From the NCBI GenBank assembly GCA_903970405.1, contig CAJCIT010000181.1:1-40385 (forward strand): DNA of 40,385 nt. Direction: 5' to 3'. Origin of the DNA: Acidobacteriaceae bacterium (GTDB taxonomy: Bacteria > Acidobacteriota > Terriglobia > Bryobacterales > Bryobacteraceae). Both the position numbers and the translations under genes were made by a program. Positions 15,443 through 24,777 of the stretch are shown here, one piece after another. How positions within the stretch are numbered: position 1 is the first letter of the stretch; every line of letters begins with the position of its first letter. The notes beneath the pieces were generated by a model. It saw nothing but the letters and a program-made list of their open reading frames with translations, was not told the origin of the DNA and searched no databases.

Positions 15443-16330
15443 GTGAATTTCATGGATGAGCAGTTTCGATTGAAGGTCGGCCTGGCAGAAATGCTGAAGG
15501 GCGGCGTCATTATGGACGTGGTTAACGCCGAACAGGCCGTGATCGCTGAAAAGGCGGGCGCGTGCGCCGTGATGGCGCTGGAGCGCGTGCCCGCCGATAT
15601 CCGCAAGGAAGGCGGGGTGGCGCGGATGTCGCAAATCCGCATCATTCGCGAGATTATGTCCTCGGTGACCATCCCGGTGATGGCCAAGGTGCGCATCGGC
15701 CACTTTACCGAAGCGCGCATTCTGGAAGCGCTGGGCGTTGACTATATCGACGAAAGCGAAGTGCTGACGCCGGCCGATGAGGAGCACCACGTCGATAAGC
15801 ACGAATACAAGGTGCCTTTCGTCTGCGGCGCCCGCAACCTGGGTGAGGCCCTGCGCCGGATCGCCGAGGGCGCGGCCATGATTCGCACCAAGGGCGAGGC
15901 CGGTTCCGGCAATATCGTCGAGGCTGTCCGCCACATCCGGACCATCGTCAAGGAGATGAAGCAGTTGACGGTGCTGGGCAAGGAGGAGCTGGTGCATGAA
16001 GCGAAAAACCTGCAAGCGCCGCTGGAACTGGTCCAGTATGTCGCCAACCACGGCAAGCTGCCGACGCCGAACTTCTCAGCCGGAGGGATTGCGACGCCGG
16101 CCGATGCGGCGCTGGTAATGCAACTGGGCGCGGAGGCCGTGTTTGTCGGTTCCGGCATCTTCAAATCGTCCGATCCCGAAGCCCGGGCCAAGGCTATTGT
16201 CAAGGCAGCTACCTATTACCAGGATCCGGTAAAGCTGCTGGAAGCCAGCGAAGAGCTGGGCGAAGCCATGCCGGGCCTCGAGATCTCAAAGCTGCCGGAA
16301 GGCGAGCTGATGCAGACTCGTGGCTGGTAG
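15443..16330 (+). CDS. pdxS: Pyridoxal 5'-phosphate synthase subunit PdxS
   Basis: The synthase subunit that builds PLP from ribose 5-phosphate, glyceraldehyde 3-phosphate and ammonia delivered by PdxT. The 295 residues match the family from end to end: [73 protein letters not shown] and [20 protein letters not shown]. The start is a GTG with AAGGAG seven bases upstream; the frame is open 27 codons further but that part runs through the end of pdxR. It is followed at once by pdxT. Confidence 0.98.
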   Translation: MNFMDEQFRLKVGLAEMLKGGVIMDVVNAEQAVIAEKAGACAVMALERVPADIRKEGGVARMSQIRIIREIMSSVTIPVMAKVRIGHFTEARILEALGVDYIDESEVLTPADEEHHVDKHEYKVPFVCGARNLGEALRRIAEGAAMIRTKGEAGSGNIVEAVRHIRTIVKEMKQLTVLGKEELVHEAKNLQAPLELVQYVANHGKLPTPNFSAGGIATPADAALVMQLGAEAVFVGSGIFKSSDPEARAKAIVKAATYYQDPVKLLEASEELGEAMPGLEISKLPEGELMQTRGW

Positions 16331-16337
16331 CCGCGCA

Positions 16338-16964
16338 ATGCCATCGAAACCGGTTATCGGCGTATTGGCTTTACAAGGCGATTTCGCCGCTCACGGCAGG
16401 GCGCTGGAACGGGCCGGCGCCCAGCCGCGCGAGGTTCGGACGGCAGCGGACCTCACGCCGCTTGACGGGTTGATCATTCCGGGCGGCGAAAGCACCTCCA
16501 TGTTGAAGCTGATTGACCTCGAACATCTCTTCCAGCCGTTGCGCGAATTCGGGTCGCAAAGGCCGATTTTTGGCACATGTGCCGGCGCCATCCTGATGGC
16601 AAAAGAAGTACTGCATCCGGAGCAGGCGTCCTTGGGGCTGATGGATCTTACCGTCGAACGAAATGCCTACGGACGCCAGATCGACAGCCGCATCGCCTCA
16701 ATTCCGGTAGCCGGCGAATCTGAACCGGTAGAGGCCGTGTTCATTCGGGCGCCGATCATCCGCCGGACGGGCGGTGAAGTGAGGATTCTGGCAACGTATC
16801 AGGACGATCCGGTCCTGGTCAGCGAAGGCCTTCACATGGCGGCCACCTTCCACCCGGAGCTGACGCCGGACGCGCGGATTCACACACATTTCGTGAATAC
16901 GGTGCGGAAACGTTACACTGAAGGAGTTCCAGTCGAACCGCGGCAGGAACACCAAACAGAATGA
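16338..16964 (+). CDS. pdxT: Pyridoxal 5'-phosphate synthase glutaminase subunit PdxT
   Basis: The glutaminase that supplies ammonia to PdxS. It begins MPSKPVIGVLALQGDFAAHG and shows IIPGGESTSM, the nucleophile Cys81 in FGTCAGAIL, and the His-x-Glu of the triad in ATFHPELTPD. At 208 residues it is slightly longer than average because of a C-terminal tail. The frame is open from a GTG at 16320 inside pdxS; the ATG at 16338 fits the family start. Its stop overlaps the next gene's ATG (ATGA). Confidence 0.97.
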   Translation: MPSKPVIGVLALQGDFAAHGRALERAGAQPREVRTAADLTPLDGLIIPGGESTSMLKLIDLEHLFQPLREFGSQRPIFGTCAGAILMAKEVLHPEQASLGLMDLTVERNAYGRQIDSRIASIPVAGESEPVEAVFIRAPIIRRTGGEVRILATYQDDPVLVSEGLHMAATFHPELTPDARIHTHFVNTVRKRYTEGVPVEPRQEHQTE

Positions 16965-17404
16965 GGCGAGTTCTTTTCCTATGTATCGGCAACTCCTGCC
17001 GCAGCCAAATGGCGGAGGGTTTCGCGCGAAAGTATGGCGCGGACGTAATGGAGGTGGGTAGCGCCGGGCTCTCCCCAGCTTCCATCGTCCAGGACCTCAC
17101 CAAGAAGGTGATGGCGGACAAGAACATCAATATCGATGACCAGTTTCCGAAGGATCTTGGCAGTGTCGGGGTCTCCAGCTACGACGTAATTGTCAACATG
17201 AGCGGCGTCAAGCTGCCGGGCCGCATTCCGATCGAAGTCCGGGATTGGAAAGTGGAAGACCCGATCGGCCGTGAGGAAGAAATGTACGTGACGGTTCGCG
17301 ACCAGATTGAGGGGCAGGTGATGCAGTTAATTCTGGAACTGCGCCGCCAAGCACGCCGTGCGGCCGCGCCGGAGAGACCGCCTCGTTTGGGCCGCATGCG
17401 CTAA
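16961..17404 (+). CDS. Low-molecular-weight protein-tyrosine phosphatase / arsenate reductase-like protein
   Basis: A 147-residue protein with the phosphatase loop C8-I-G-N-S-C-R14-S in VLFLCIGNSCRSQMAEGFAR and the aspartate in EDPIG near residue 106. The same fold serves protein-tyrosine phosphatases and thioredoxin-coupled arsenate reductases (ArsC). The later cysteines that ArsC needs for its disulfide relay are not visible, favouring a phosphatase or a relative. The C-terminal 20 residues are Arg/Pro rich. The start overlaps the pdxT stop, so it is translated as part of the pdx operon. A link with PLP metabolism is unknown. Confidence 0.8.
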   Translation: MRRVLFLCIGNSCRSQMAEGFARKYGADVMEVGSAGLSPASIVQDLTKKVMADKNINIDDQFPKDLGSVGVSSYDVIVNMSGVKLPGRIPIEVRDWKVEDPIGREEEMYVTVRDQIEGQVMQLILELRRQARRAAAPERPPRLGRMR

Positions 17405-17460
17405 TTCCCGGTCGCGTTGCACCTCGCGCCACCAGCGTGCGTCAGCGCGCGTCGCCACCA

Positions 17461-17476
17461 GGCCGCGTCAGCGGCC
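17461..17476. terminator. GC hairpin between converging genes
   Basis: GGCCGC-GTCA-GCGGCC, a perfect six-pair hairpin, lies between the phosphatase and the EamA transporter, which converge. The stop codon of the transporter gene starts in the loop. There is no T-run, so a termination role is only possible. Confidence 0.35.
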
Positions 17477-18400
17477 GTCACTGCCGCCGGCCCCGGTTGC
17501 TTGCCAATTAGCGCTCATCAGGATTCGCGCGCCCGTGGCGGACATGATCAGAATGCCTCCCATCAACGCAAGCCGGCTCGGCCGCTCCCCATTCAGCAGC
17601 CACGTCCAAACCGGATTGAGGGCCGGCTCCAAGAGCAGAATCGCCGAGGCTTCAACAGCCGTCAGATGGCGGATTCCGCGGCTCAAACAAAGATACGCCA
17701 CCGTAACGTTAAAGACGCCCAGGTAAAGGATGACGAGCCAGTCCTCAAAACCCGGAGTGACGCCGCTCGACGATGCCGGAGTGAGGCCCCCGAGGGCCGG
17801 AGCAAGGCCCGCGAGGCAAGCAACCAGATTTCCTGCCGCGGGCACGGCATAGCTCGCCGCGGAAGATTGGCCCGTGCGGCTCAGGAAACGTATCGAGAGC
17901 AGCGTCAACGCCCAGAAGATGCCCGCTCCCGCTCCCAGCAAATTGCCAAGAACGGGGTCCGGGGCGGTTGCCGATCCGCGATCCGATCCGCCCAAGACCA
18001 GAAGCAGACCGCATAGGATGATTGCGACGAAGGCGTAGTCGCGCCGCTGCACGCGTTCCCGCAGTGCCAGCGGACTGAGCAAAATCACGTAAATGGGTGC
18101 AGCCGATTGCAGATAGATGGCATTGGCCGCGGTGGTTAGCCTTGTGGCAAGAACGTAGCAAATCAACGTGGCCGCGTAGAAGAATGATGCCAGCCACACT
18201 CGCGGAGGCAAACGCCGGCGCGCCTCCGGGAAAACGGCGAAAAGCAAGAGTGCGGCAACGCCGGACCGATAGCTTGACACTTGCCAAGCGGTCAGATGAG
18301 AGAACTTGATGGCCGCGCCGCCGGTGGAAAACAAAAGGGCTGTGGTCACTACCAGCAGCCGGCTCGACGCCAGTTCACGAATGGAAGACTGTTGAATCAC
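17468..18400 (-). CDS. EamA/DMT-family transporter
   Basis: A 310-residue inner-membrane protein of the drug/metabolite transporter superfamily. The sequence gives about ten hydrophobic segments in two EamA repeats. The first half includes LLVVTTALLFSTGGAAIKF, SGVAALLLFAVF and IYLQSAAPIYVILLSPLALRE, with the typical 'P..V.L...L.ERV...' turn. The second half includes GAGAGIFWALTLLSIRFLS and ILLLEPALNPVWTWLLNGE. The substrate is unknown; family members export amino acids, nucleobases or other metabolites. It is convergent with the pdx operon and divergent from the metal-efflux operon. Confidence 0.85.
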   Translation of the reverse strand: MIQQSSIRELASSRLLVVTTALLFSTGGAAIKFSHLTAWQVSSYRSGVAALLLFAVFPEARRRLPPRVWLASFFYAATLICYVLATRLTTAANAIYLQSAAPIYVILLSPLALRERVQRRDYAFVAIILCGLLLVLGGSDRGSATAPDPVLGNLLGAGAGIFWALTLLSIRFLSRTGQSSAASYAVPAAGNLVACLAGLAPALGGLTPASSSGVTPGFEDWLVILYLGVFNVTVAYLCLSRGIRHLTAVEASAILLLEPALNPVWTWLLNGERPSRLALMGGILIMSATGARILMSANWQATGAGGSDGR

Positions 18401-18697
18401 AAGAGATGTGCCGCCCCGATTACGGGACCAACGGACCGCTCAGAATGTGGGACCGAATTCGGAAGTACGCAAATTACGCAAGGGTAGGATATCGCGGGCG
18501 ACGGAGGGAGCTGAGGGTCCGAGCCAGATAGACGGCGGCGCATAAACGGCTGATGGGCTTGGACCAATCGGCATTTTTTGCCGTCTTTAGGGACTTTTTA
18601 GCTGCGCCCATGTGTAAAATGAAGTGCGACTTGTTGACCATTTGTTGGAGCTGCTCTGGGCTCCCCGAGAAGCTTTAGCGATACCCCGAGTTATGTT
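18401..18697. other. Divergent promoter region without genes
   Basis: About 300 bp between the EamA gene and the efflux operon. It contains a weak hairpin CGGCA-TTTTT-TGCCG (18569-18583) and no reading frame I trust. I could not identify promoter elements or a metal-regulator site with confidence. Confidence 0.4.
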
Positions 18698-19117
18698 GTG
18701 ACGGTTGATATTGCTCTCAATTTGATCTGGCTGGTGCTTGGAGCGGTTGCCCTTCTGGCCACTCGCTACGCTCATCGCCGGACAACGCGCAGACGGCTGA
18801 GTACCGTCCGGTTCGTCAGCGTCATCGTTGTTCTGGCCGCGCTCTTCCCCTACATTTCCGCGTTGGACGATAGTCTTCAACTGGCCCAAGTTCGCGGTAA
18901 ACTCCAGAAGACTCGAGATTTGGAATCGATTTCCCATGTGGGCGCGCATTCCAGCGACCTGGTCTGGCTGTTTGAATCCCTGAACGACGCCGAAACCGGG
19001 AATCGCACGGCCATCTCGCCGGGGTTTATCGAATACACGGTCACTGCCTCAGTCGGCTATCGCGAGATCCATCGTCCGGCGGTTACTTCGAATGGCCGCG
19101 CTCCTCCCGCCGCCTAA
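18698..19117 (+). CDS. Small two-helix membrane protein preceding the efflux genes
   Basis: A 139-residue protein starting at a GTG. It has two membrane segments, about residues 7-26 (LNLIWLVLGAVALLATRYA) and 37-56 (VRFVSVIVVLAALFPYISA), separated by an Arg-rich loop (HRRTTRRRL). A polar tail of about 80 residues follows. I do not recognise a named family. Its place directly before the tolC-like gene suggests it is co-expressed with the pump, perhaps as an accessory or regulator; this is inference from position only. Confidence 0.6.
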   Translation: MTVDIALNLIWLVLGAVALLATRYAHRRTTRRRLSTVRFVSVIVVLAALFPYISALDDSLQLAQVRGKLQKTRDLESISHVGAHSSDLVWLFESLNDAETGNRTAISPGFIEYTVTASVGYREIHRPAVTSNGRAPPAA

Positions 19118-19165
19118 CTGTCCCCCTCAATCCAACAGACAATTTCATAGGTTTTAGGAGGAGAG

Positions 19166-20428
19166 ATGAACCGCCTCAAGAGGCGTGTTTGGCTCGGGCT
19201 CTCCTTGGTCAGTCTTTTGACACCGCGGTTATTCGCGCAGAGGACTTACACATGGGAAGAGCTTCGAGATAAGTTTCGTCAGACCAACCCGACTTTGCTT
19301 GCCGATCAAGTGAACATCGACGAGTCGCGTGCGATGGAGATTACTGCCTTCCTGCGGCCCAACCCGGACCTGAGCTTATCCACCGACCAATTCACTATCT
19401 TTAAAACGCCTAACACGCCTTATCGGCCTTTTTCGGGGGTTGACGAATCCGCCTCGGTCGGCTACTTGGTGGAACGCGGAAAGAAGCGGTATCTGCGCCG
19501 CGAAAGCGCGCAGCGCGCCACCGACGTTGCCGTTTCCACACATAGCGACCTGGAGCGCACGCTGCTTTTTCAGTTGCGAACGGCGTTTATCAGCGCGCTA
19601 CAGGCCAAGGCCATGCTGGCCATTGCCAAAGACAACATGACTTACTACGACAAGGTGATCGAGGTGAGCCGCGGCCGGTTCAGCGCCGGAGACATGGCCA
19701 AGGTAGATCTGGTCCGGATCGAGTTACAGCGGGCGCAGTTTCAATCCGATTTAATCAGCGATGAGGTGAATCTGCGTACGGCGAAGATTGCCCTATTGAC
19801 GCTGCTGAATGACCGGACGCCGGTTGAACAGTTTGAAATCACAGGCCCTTTCGATTTCAAAGACGGGGTGGAAACACGGGAAGCCCTTCGCCAGATCGCG
19901 CTGGATACACGACCTGATTTGAGAGCAGCGGCCCAGGCAATTGTCAAAGCTGACGCGGATCACCGGCTGGCGATTGCCAACGGCACGGCTGACCCCACCA
20001 TTGGCGTGGATGTCGGCCGCGATCCTCCCTTGCCGAGTTTCGTGGGCTTCAGCGTGGATGTGCCGTTAAGGATCTTCGACAGGAATCAGGGCGAGAAGCT
20101 GCGCACGAAGCTGGAGATCGACCGCACCGTCAAAGCCCGGGCGGCCGCCGAGGCGCAGGTCCTGAGCGATGTCGATTCGGCCTACGCAACGGTAAACAGC
20201 ACGCTGGAGTTGCTGCGGCCCTACCGTTCCACCTATCTCCCGCAGGCGACAGAGGTCCGGGAAATCATCACCTTTTCCTATCAACGTGGCGGCGCGGCGC
20301 TACTTGACTTTTTGGATGCCCAGAAGGAGTATCGCGACACGCAACTGGCGTATCTGAACTTGATTGGTTCTTATCTGACGGCGGCCAACCAGTTGAATCT
20401 GGCCGTCGGACGCGAGGTGATTCAATGA
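19166..20428 (+). CDS. TolC-family outer-membrane channel, CzcC type
   Basis: A 420-residue outer-membrane factor of a tripartite metal pump. It has a signal peptide (RRVWLGLSLVSLLTPRLFA) and then two repeats of long coiled coils with strand segments. Family features include YTWEELRDKFRQTNPTLLAD, RFSAGDMAKVDLVRIELQRA, RPDLRAAAQAIVKADADHRL and SYQRGGAALLDFLDAQKEYR near the end. A strong AGGAGGAG precedes the ATG. Its stop overlaps the start of the adaptor gene (ATGA), so expression of channel and adaptor is coupled. Confidence 0.92.
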   Translation: MNRLKRRVWLGLSLVSLLTPRLFAQRTYTWEELRDKFRQTNPTLLADQVNIDESRAMEITAFLRPNPDLSLSTDQFTIFKTPNTPYRPFSGVDESASVGYLVERGKKRYLRRESAQRATDVAVSTHSDLERTLLFQLRTAFISALQAKAMLAIAKDNMTYYDKVIEVSRGRFSAGDMAKVDLVRIELQRAQFQSDLISDEVNLRTAKIALLTLLNDRTPVEQFEITGPFDFKDGVETREALRQIALDTRPDLRAAAQAIVKADADHRLAIANGTADPTIGVDVGRDPPLPSFVGFSVDVPLRIFDRNQGEKLRTKLEIDRTVKARAAAEAQVLSDVDSAYATVNSTLELLRPYRSTYLPQATEVREIITFSYQRGGAALLDFLDAQKEYRDTQLAYLNLIGSYLTAANQLNLAVGREVIQ

Positions 20429-21597
20429 AACGGGCCGCGGTAAGCGATAGAGCATTCCGGCCGGGCGCGCACGGCTGCGTGAAGCTCTGCCTGATGGCGG
20501 GCGCGCTGGTTTTGGCGGGCTGCGGTGAGAAGGCCGCCGTCGATCCTCAAGCCGCTGCGCCTCCTCCGGCGCAAGTGCAGGAAGTGCGCGATGTGAACAT
20601 CCTGCAGGTGGAGAAGCCTCAGGAATTTCCCGTGACCGACGCGGGCTTCATCGATGAGGCGCCGGCTCTCAATGTGACCGGGTCGGTGAGTCCTGATGTT
20701 TCGTTACAGGTTCCGGTCATCTCGCTCGCCTCAGGCCGCGTTGTGCAATTGAACGCCCAACTCGGCGACACCGTAACTAAAGGGCAGTTACTCCTGCGCG
20801 TCCAAAGTAACGACATCTCCACCGCTTACAACAACTACCAGAACGCCGTGGCCGATGAGAAGCTGGCGCAAACTCAAGTGGAGCGCGCCAGGATTCTTCT
20901 CGAGAAGGGCGCGATCGCCCAGAAGGATCTGGAAGTTGCGGTTGACGCCGATGAGAAAGCGAAGGTCCAGGAACGAACCACTGGCGAGGCGTTGCGCGTC
21001 CTTGGCGTGAGTCTGGATCATCCAAGCACAGTGGTGGATATTCACGCTCCTATTTCAGGCGTGATCGTGGAACAGAATGTGGTTCGCGCGGGCGGGGTCA
21101 AGACGTTGGATAGCTCGCCCAACCTATTCACCATTGCCGATATGAGCTTGGTTTGGGTGATCTGCGATGTATACGAAAACAACCTGGGCGATGTGAAGGT
21201 GGGCGATCCCGCTGACCTCCGGTTGAACGCCTTTCCGGATAAAGTCTATCGGGCTAAGGTCACAAACATCGGTCCGATTCTCGATCCGAGTATTCGCACC
21301 GCTAAGGTCCGGCTTGAACTGGCGAACCCGGGGAACATGCGATTCGGGATGTTCGCCACCGCGACTTTCTACGGCAGGAGAAAGGAACGGCGCGTTATTG
21401 TTCCGGAGGGCGCGGTGCTGCATTTACGCGACCGGGACTGGGTGTTTGTGCCGGCCGGCGGAAATCGCTTCCGCAAAGTGCAAGTGGTCAGCGGCCGGAC
21501 GCATCCGGGAGAGATGGTGGAAATCGTGAGCGGATTGAACGCGGGTCAAAAGATAGTAACCAACGCGCTGCAGCTTTCCACGGAAGCGGGCCAATAG
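20425..21597 (+). CDS. RND efflux periplasmic adaptor, CzcB type, lipoprotein
   Basis: A 390-residue membrane fusion protein linking the RND pump to the TolC channel. The lipobox LVLAGC puts the anchored cysteine at residue 33. The barrel-sandwich and hairpin parts are seen in SGRVVQLNAQLGDTVTKGQ, then a helical hairpin (YNNYQNAVADEKLAQTQVER), then IHAPISGVIVEQNVVRAGG. The beta-barrel contains SLVWVICDVYENNLGDVKVG, and the end is EIVSGLNAGQKIVTNALQL. A Met-rich metal-binding N-terminus as in CusB is absent. The RND gene follows after 31 bp. Confidence 0.93.
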   Translation: MKRAAVSDRAFRPGAHGCVKLCLMAGALVLAGCGEKAAVDPQAAAPPPAQVQEVRDVNILQVEKPQEFPVTDAGFIDEAPALNVTGSVSPDVSLQVPVISLASGRVVQLNAQLGDTVTKGQLLLRVQSNDISTAYNNYQNAVADEKLAQTQVERARILLEKGAIAQKDLEVAVDADEKAKVQERTTGEALRVLGVSLDHPSTVVDIHAPISGVIVEQNVVRAGGVKTLDSSPNLFTIADMSLVWVICDVYENNLGDVKVGDPADLRLNAFPDKVYRAKVTNIGPILDPSIRTAKVRLELANPGNMRFGMFATATFYGRRKERRVIVPEGAVLHLRDRDWVFVPAGGNRFRKVQVVSGRTHPGEMVEIVSGLNAGQKIVTNALQLSTEAGQ

Positions 21598-21628
21598 CCA
21601 TGCCGACGGTTGAAACAGGAGGCGGGCG

Positions 21629-24600
21629 ATGATTCGCGCTCTCGTCGATTACGCCTTAAAGAATCGGATCCTGATCATGGTGTTGGCCGTTGGGCTGCTG
21701 ATTTGGGGCGCCTACTCTTTCAAAGCGTTGCCGATTGAAGCGTATCCCGACGTTGCCAATAACTATGCCCAGGTGATCACACAGTGGCCCGGCCGCGCAG
21801 CCGAAGAGGTGGAGCAACAGGTCACCATTCCGATTGAAATTCAGATGAACGGCATCCCGCACATGACCAATTTGCGATCCATTTCGCAGTTTGGCTTGTC
21901 CACCGTCACGATGATCTTCGATGACGAGTCGCGCGATGAAGTGAACCGGCAAAAAGTGCTGGAGAAACTGGCCCAGGTGACCTTGCCCGCGAACCTGCAG
22001 CCGACTCTGGGACCCGACGATAGTCCAGTGGGCCAGTTGATGTTCTACACGCTTGAGAGCAAGAATCCGGCGGTTGACCTCATGGATCTAAAGTCGCTTG
22101 AGGATTGGACGCTCGAAAAGCAGTTGAAGTCGGTGCCCGATGTTGTGGACGTTTCAAGCTTCGGCGGCACAACGCGGGAGTACCAGGTCTACATCGATCC
22201 GGACAAGCTGGTTTCCTACGGCCTCAGCCTTACCATTGTGGAGCAGGCGCTGGCGAACAACAATCTGAATGCCGGCGGCAATTTCATTGAGGCCGGGCAG
22301 CAGCAGATCAACGTTCGCGCGGTGGGCTTGTACACGGATGTGGCGGAGATTGGCGACACGCTCTTGAAGGTGCAGAACGGGACACCCATCCGGGTGAAGG
22401 ATATCGCCACTATCAAAGAAGGCGCGAAGATCCGGCTCGGCCAGATCGGAAAAGCGATCCATCGCATCGACGGCACCGTAATAGACGATCGCGATGTGGT
22501 GGAAGGCATTGTTCTGCTTCGCAAAGGCGCGGATCCCGACAAAATGCTGGAGGGGTTGCACAAGAAGATTCACGACCTGAACAACGGCATTCTACCCCCG
22601 GGGGTCCAGCTTGTTCCCTACCTCGATCGCAGCGACCTTGTGAAGCTCACCACTAAGACAGTGCTTCACAATTTGACGGAAGGCATTATTCTGGTCGCCA
22701 TCATTCTCTTCATCTTCCTGGGCAACCTCCGCGGCTCATTGATTGTCGCGCTGACTATTCCCTTTTCGTTGCTGTTTGCCTCGATTCTGCTGGATCTGAA
22801 CCATATTCCAGCCAACCTCCTCTCTTTGGGAGCATTGGATTTCGGCATGGTGGTGGACGGCGCCGTAGTCATGGTGGAGAATATCGTGCGCCACCTGGGG
22901 AGGCGCGACCGAAGAGAGAAGACGGTGATGGAGCGCATCCGGGAAGCATCAATGGAAGTGCAGCGGCCGGTCTTCTATGCCATCGCCATCATCATTACGG
23001 CCTATCTCCCTATTTTCACTTTCCAACGTGTGGAAGGCCGCCTGTTCCGCCCGATGGCCGTTACCGTGGCCTTTGCGCTGCTGGGCGCACTGCTGTTCTC
23101 CATTCTGATCGCGCCTGTCCTCTCAAGTCTGCTGTTCCGCGGGGTCGTGAAAGAGTGGCGCAATCCAATGATGGAGTTTCTGCGGACACGCTACAAGACT
23201 GCCCTGCACTGGGCCATTCATCATCGCCTGGTGACGTTGGGAATCATCGGCCTCCTGTTTGCTTCCGTCTGCTTCCTGGTCTTCACCGGGCGAATCGGCT
23301 CGGAGTTCTTGCCTCACTTAGATGAGGGCGCCATCTGGGCCAGAGGAACACTGGCGCCCAGCACCGGACTCACTGAGGGCGAGGCCATCACCACCAAGGC
23401 GCGTCGAATGTTCGCCAGTTTCCCTGAAGTAAAGCAGGTAGTGACGCAGGTGGGCCGCCCCGACGACGGCACAGACTCCGCTCTGTTCGCGAATACGGAA
23501 TACTTCATCGACTTGAAGCCTAAGGAGCAGTGGCGGCCTGTCTTCCGCGAGGAAAAAGATGAATTAGTTCTCGCCATGGACCGCGAAGTAGAAAAAATAC
23601 CCGGCGTTTTATGGAACTTCTCGCAACCCATCGCCGACAACATGGAAGAGGCGGTCAGCGGCGTCAAGGGCGAGTTGGCAATCAAGATCTTCGGCTCCAA
23701 CCTAAAGCTGCTCGAGCAAAAGGGCGAAGAGATTGTGGATGTCATGAGTAACATCAAGGGCGTTCAGGACTTGGGCTTGTTTCGAGTGATCGGTCAGCCG
23801 AATCTGAATTACTTTGTCAATCGCGAGGCCGCCAGCCGTTTCGGCCTGAATGTCTCTGACATCCAGGACGGTATCCAGACCGCCGTCGGCGGAAACGCCG
23901 TGAGCCAAGTCCTTCAGGGCGAGGAGCGCTATGACCTGGTGGTCCGCTATCAGGCGCCTTATCGCACTACCCGGGAAGCGATCTCAAACATCAGGCTTCT
24001 GTCCCCTTCGGGAGAACGCGTATCCATGGAGCAGATCACCGACGCGAAGCTCCAGGATGGAGCATCGCAGATTTATCGCGAGAACAACTCGCGGTACGTG
24101 GCATTGAAGTACAGCGTACGCGGGCGCGACCTGGGAAGCACGGTGGCCGAAGCGATGGAAAAGGTTCGGGCGAAGGTCAAGTTACCCACCGGCTATACCA
24201 CCGAATGGGCGGGCGAGTATGAAAGCGCACAGCGCGCCAACAAGCGCCTCTCCATTATCGTGCCTGTGACCATCGGGATGATTTTCTTTCTTCTGTACTC
24301 GATGTTCGGCTCCTTTAAATGGGCCAGCCTGGTGATGGTGACTGTCGCCATCGCTCCCATCGGCGGCCTGTATGCCCTGTATCTGACCGGGACGCACTTC
24401 AGTGTGTCGTCGGGCATCGGATCGCTGGCCCTGTTTGGCGTTTCCGTGCAAACCGGCGTCATCATGGTTGAGTACATCAATCAGCTCCGAGCCAGCGGGC
24501 ATTCTATTGAAGAGGCCGCTATCGAAGGCGCGGTTCTCCGTCTGCGGCCCATCATGATGACTATGCTGGTGGCCACGCTCGGGCTTTTGCCGGCGGCGAT

Positions 24601-24769
24601 GTCGCGCGGCATCGGCTCGGATTCACAACGGCCGTTCGCTATCGTCATTGTCGGCGGCTTAAGCGCTACGCTGGTCATGAGTATTTTCGCTCTGCCGACT
24701 TTGTATTGCTGGATCGCACGCGAAGGAGACCATCTGCCGGAGCCGGATATGGAATTTGCGGAGGAGTAA
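21629..24769 (+). CDS. Heavy-metal RND efflux pump, CzcA type
   Basis: A 1046-residue proton-driven inner-membrane transporter with twelve membrane helices and two large periplasmic loops. The N-terminus is ALKNRILIMVLAVGLLIWGA. The key TM4 motif reads D404-F-G-x3-D410-G-A-x3-V-E417-N418. From memory of published subfamily motifs, DFGx3DGAx3VEN marks pumps for divalent cations (Zn, Co, Cd, Ni), while Cu/Ag pumps such as CusA have AxGx3Dx6EN. ALPIEAYPDVANNYAQVITQ and FGVSVQTGVIMVEYINQLR are also typical. I therefore call it CzcA-like rather than CusA; the exact metal is unknown. A putative SD, GGAGG, precedes the ATG. Confidence 0.95.
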   Translation: MIRALVDYALKNRILIMVLAVGLLIWGAYSFKALPIEAYPDVANNYAQVITQWPGRAAEEVEQQVTIPIEIQMNGIPHMTNLRSISQFGLSTVTMIFDDESRDEVNRQKVLEKLAQVTLPANLQPTLGPDDSPVGQLMFYTLESKNPAVDLMDLKSLEDWTLEKQLKSVPDVVDVSSFGGTTREYQVYIDPDKLVSYGLSLTIVEQALANNNLNAGGNFIEAGQQQINVRAVGLYTDVAEIGDTLLKVQNGTPIRVKDIATIKEGAKIRLGQIGKAIHRIDGTVIDDRDVVEGIVLLRKGADPDKMLEGLHKKIHDLNNGILPPGVQLVPYLDRSDLVKLTTKTVLHNLTEGIILVAIILFIFLGNLRGSLIVALTIPFSLLFASILLDLNHIPANLLSLGALDFGMVVDGAVVMVENIVRHLGRRDRREKTVMERIREASMEVQRPVFYAIAIIITAYLPIFTFQRVEGRLFRPMAVTVAFALLGALLFSILIAPVLSSLLFRGVVKEWRNPMMEFLRTRYKTALHWAIHHRLVTLGIIGLLFASVCFLVFTGRIGSEFLPHLDEGAIWARGTLAPSTGLTEGEAITTKARRMFASFPEVKQVVTQVGRPDDGTDSALFANTEYFIDLKPKEQWRPVFREEKDELVLAMDREVEKIPGVLWNFSQPIADNMEEAVSGVKGELAIKIFGSNLKLLEQKGEEIVDVMSNIKGVQDLGLFRVIGQPNLNYFVNREAASRFGLNVSDIQDGIQTAVGGNAVSQVLQGEERYDLVVRYQAPYRTTREAISNIRLLSPSGERVSMEQITDAKLQDGASQIYRENNSRYVALKYSVRGRDLGSTVAEAMEKVRAKVKLPTGYTTEWAGEYESAQRANKRLSIIVPVTIGMIFFLLYSMFGSFKWASLVMVTVAIAPIGGLYALYLTGTHFSVSSGIGSLALFGVSVQTGVIMVEYINQLRASGHSIEEAAIEGAVLRLRPIMMTMLVATLGLLPAAMSRGIGSDSQRPFAIVIVGGLSATLVMSIFALPTLYCWIAREGDHLPEPDMEFAEE

Positions 24770-24777
24770 CCGAGCGA

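Noticed and set aside
15428-16051. 207-codon open frame on the minus strand
   Set aside because: It is fully antisense to pdxS, has low-complexity His/Arg/Gln-rich content, and lacks any known motif or ribosome binding site.
17358-18016. Plus-strand frames over the EamA gene
   Set aside because: They are Arg/Ala/Gln-rich shadows of a membrane protein on the other strand with clear hydrophobic segments.
21629-24769. Assignment of the RND pump to CusA (Cu/Ag)
   Set aside because: The TM4 motif is DFGx3DGAx3VEN, not the AxGx3Dx6EN recalled for monovalent-metal pumps.
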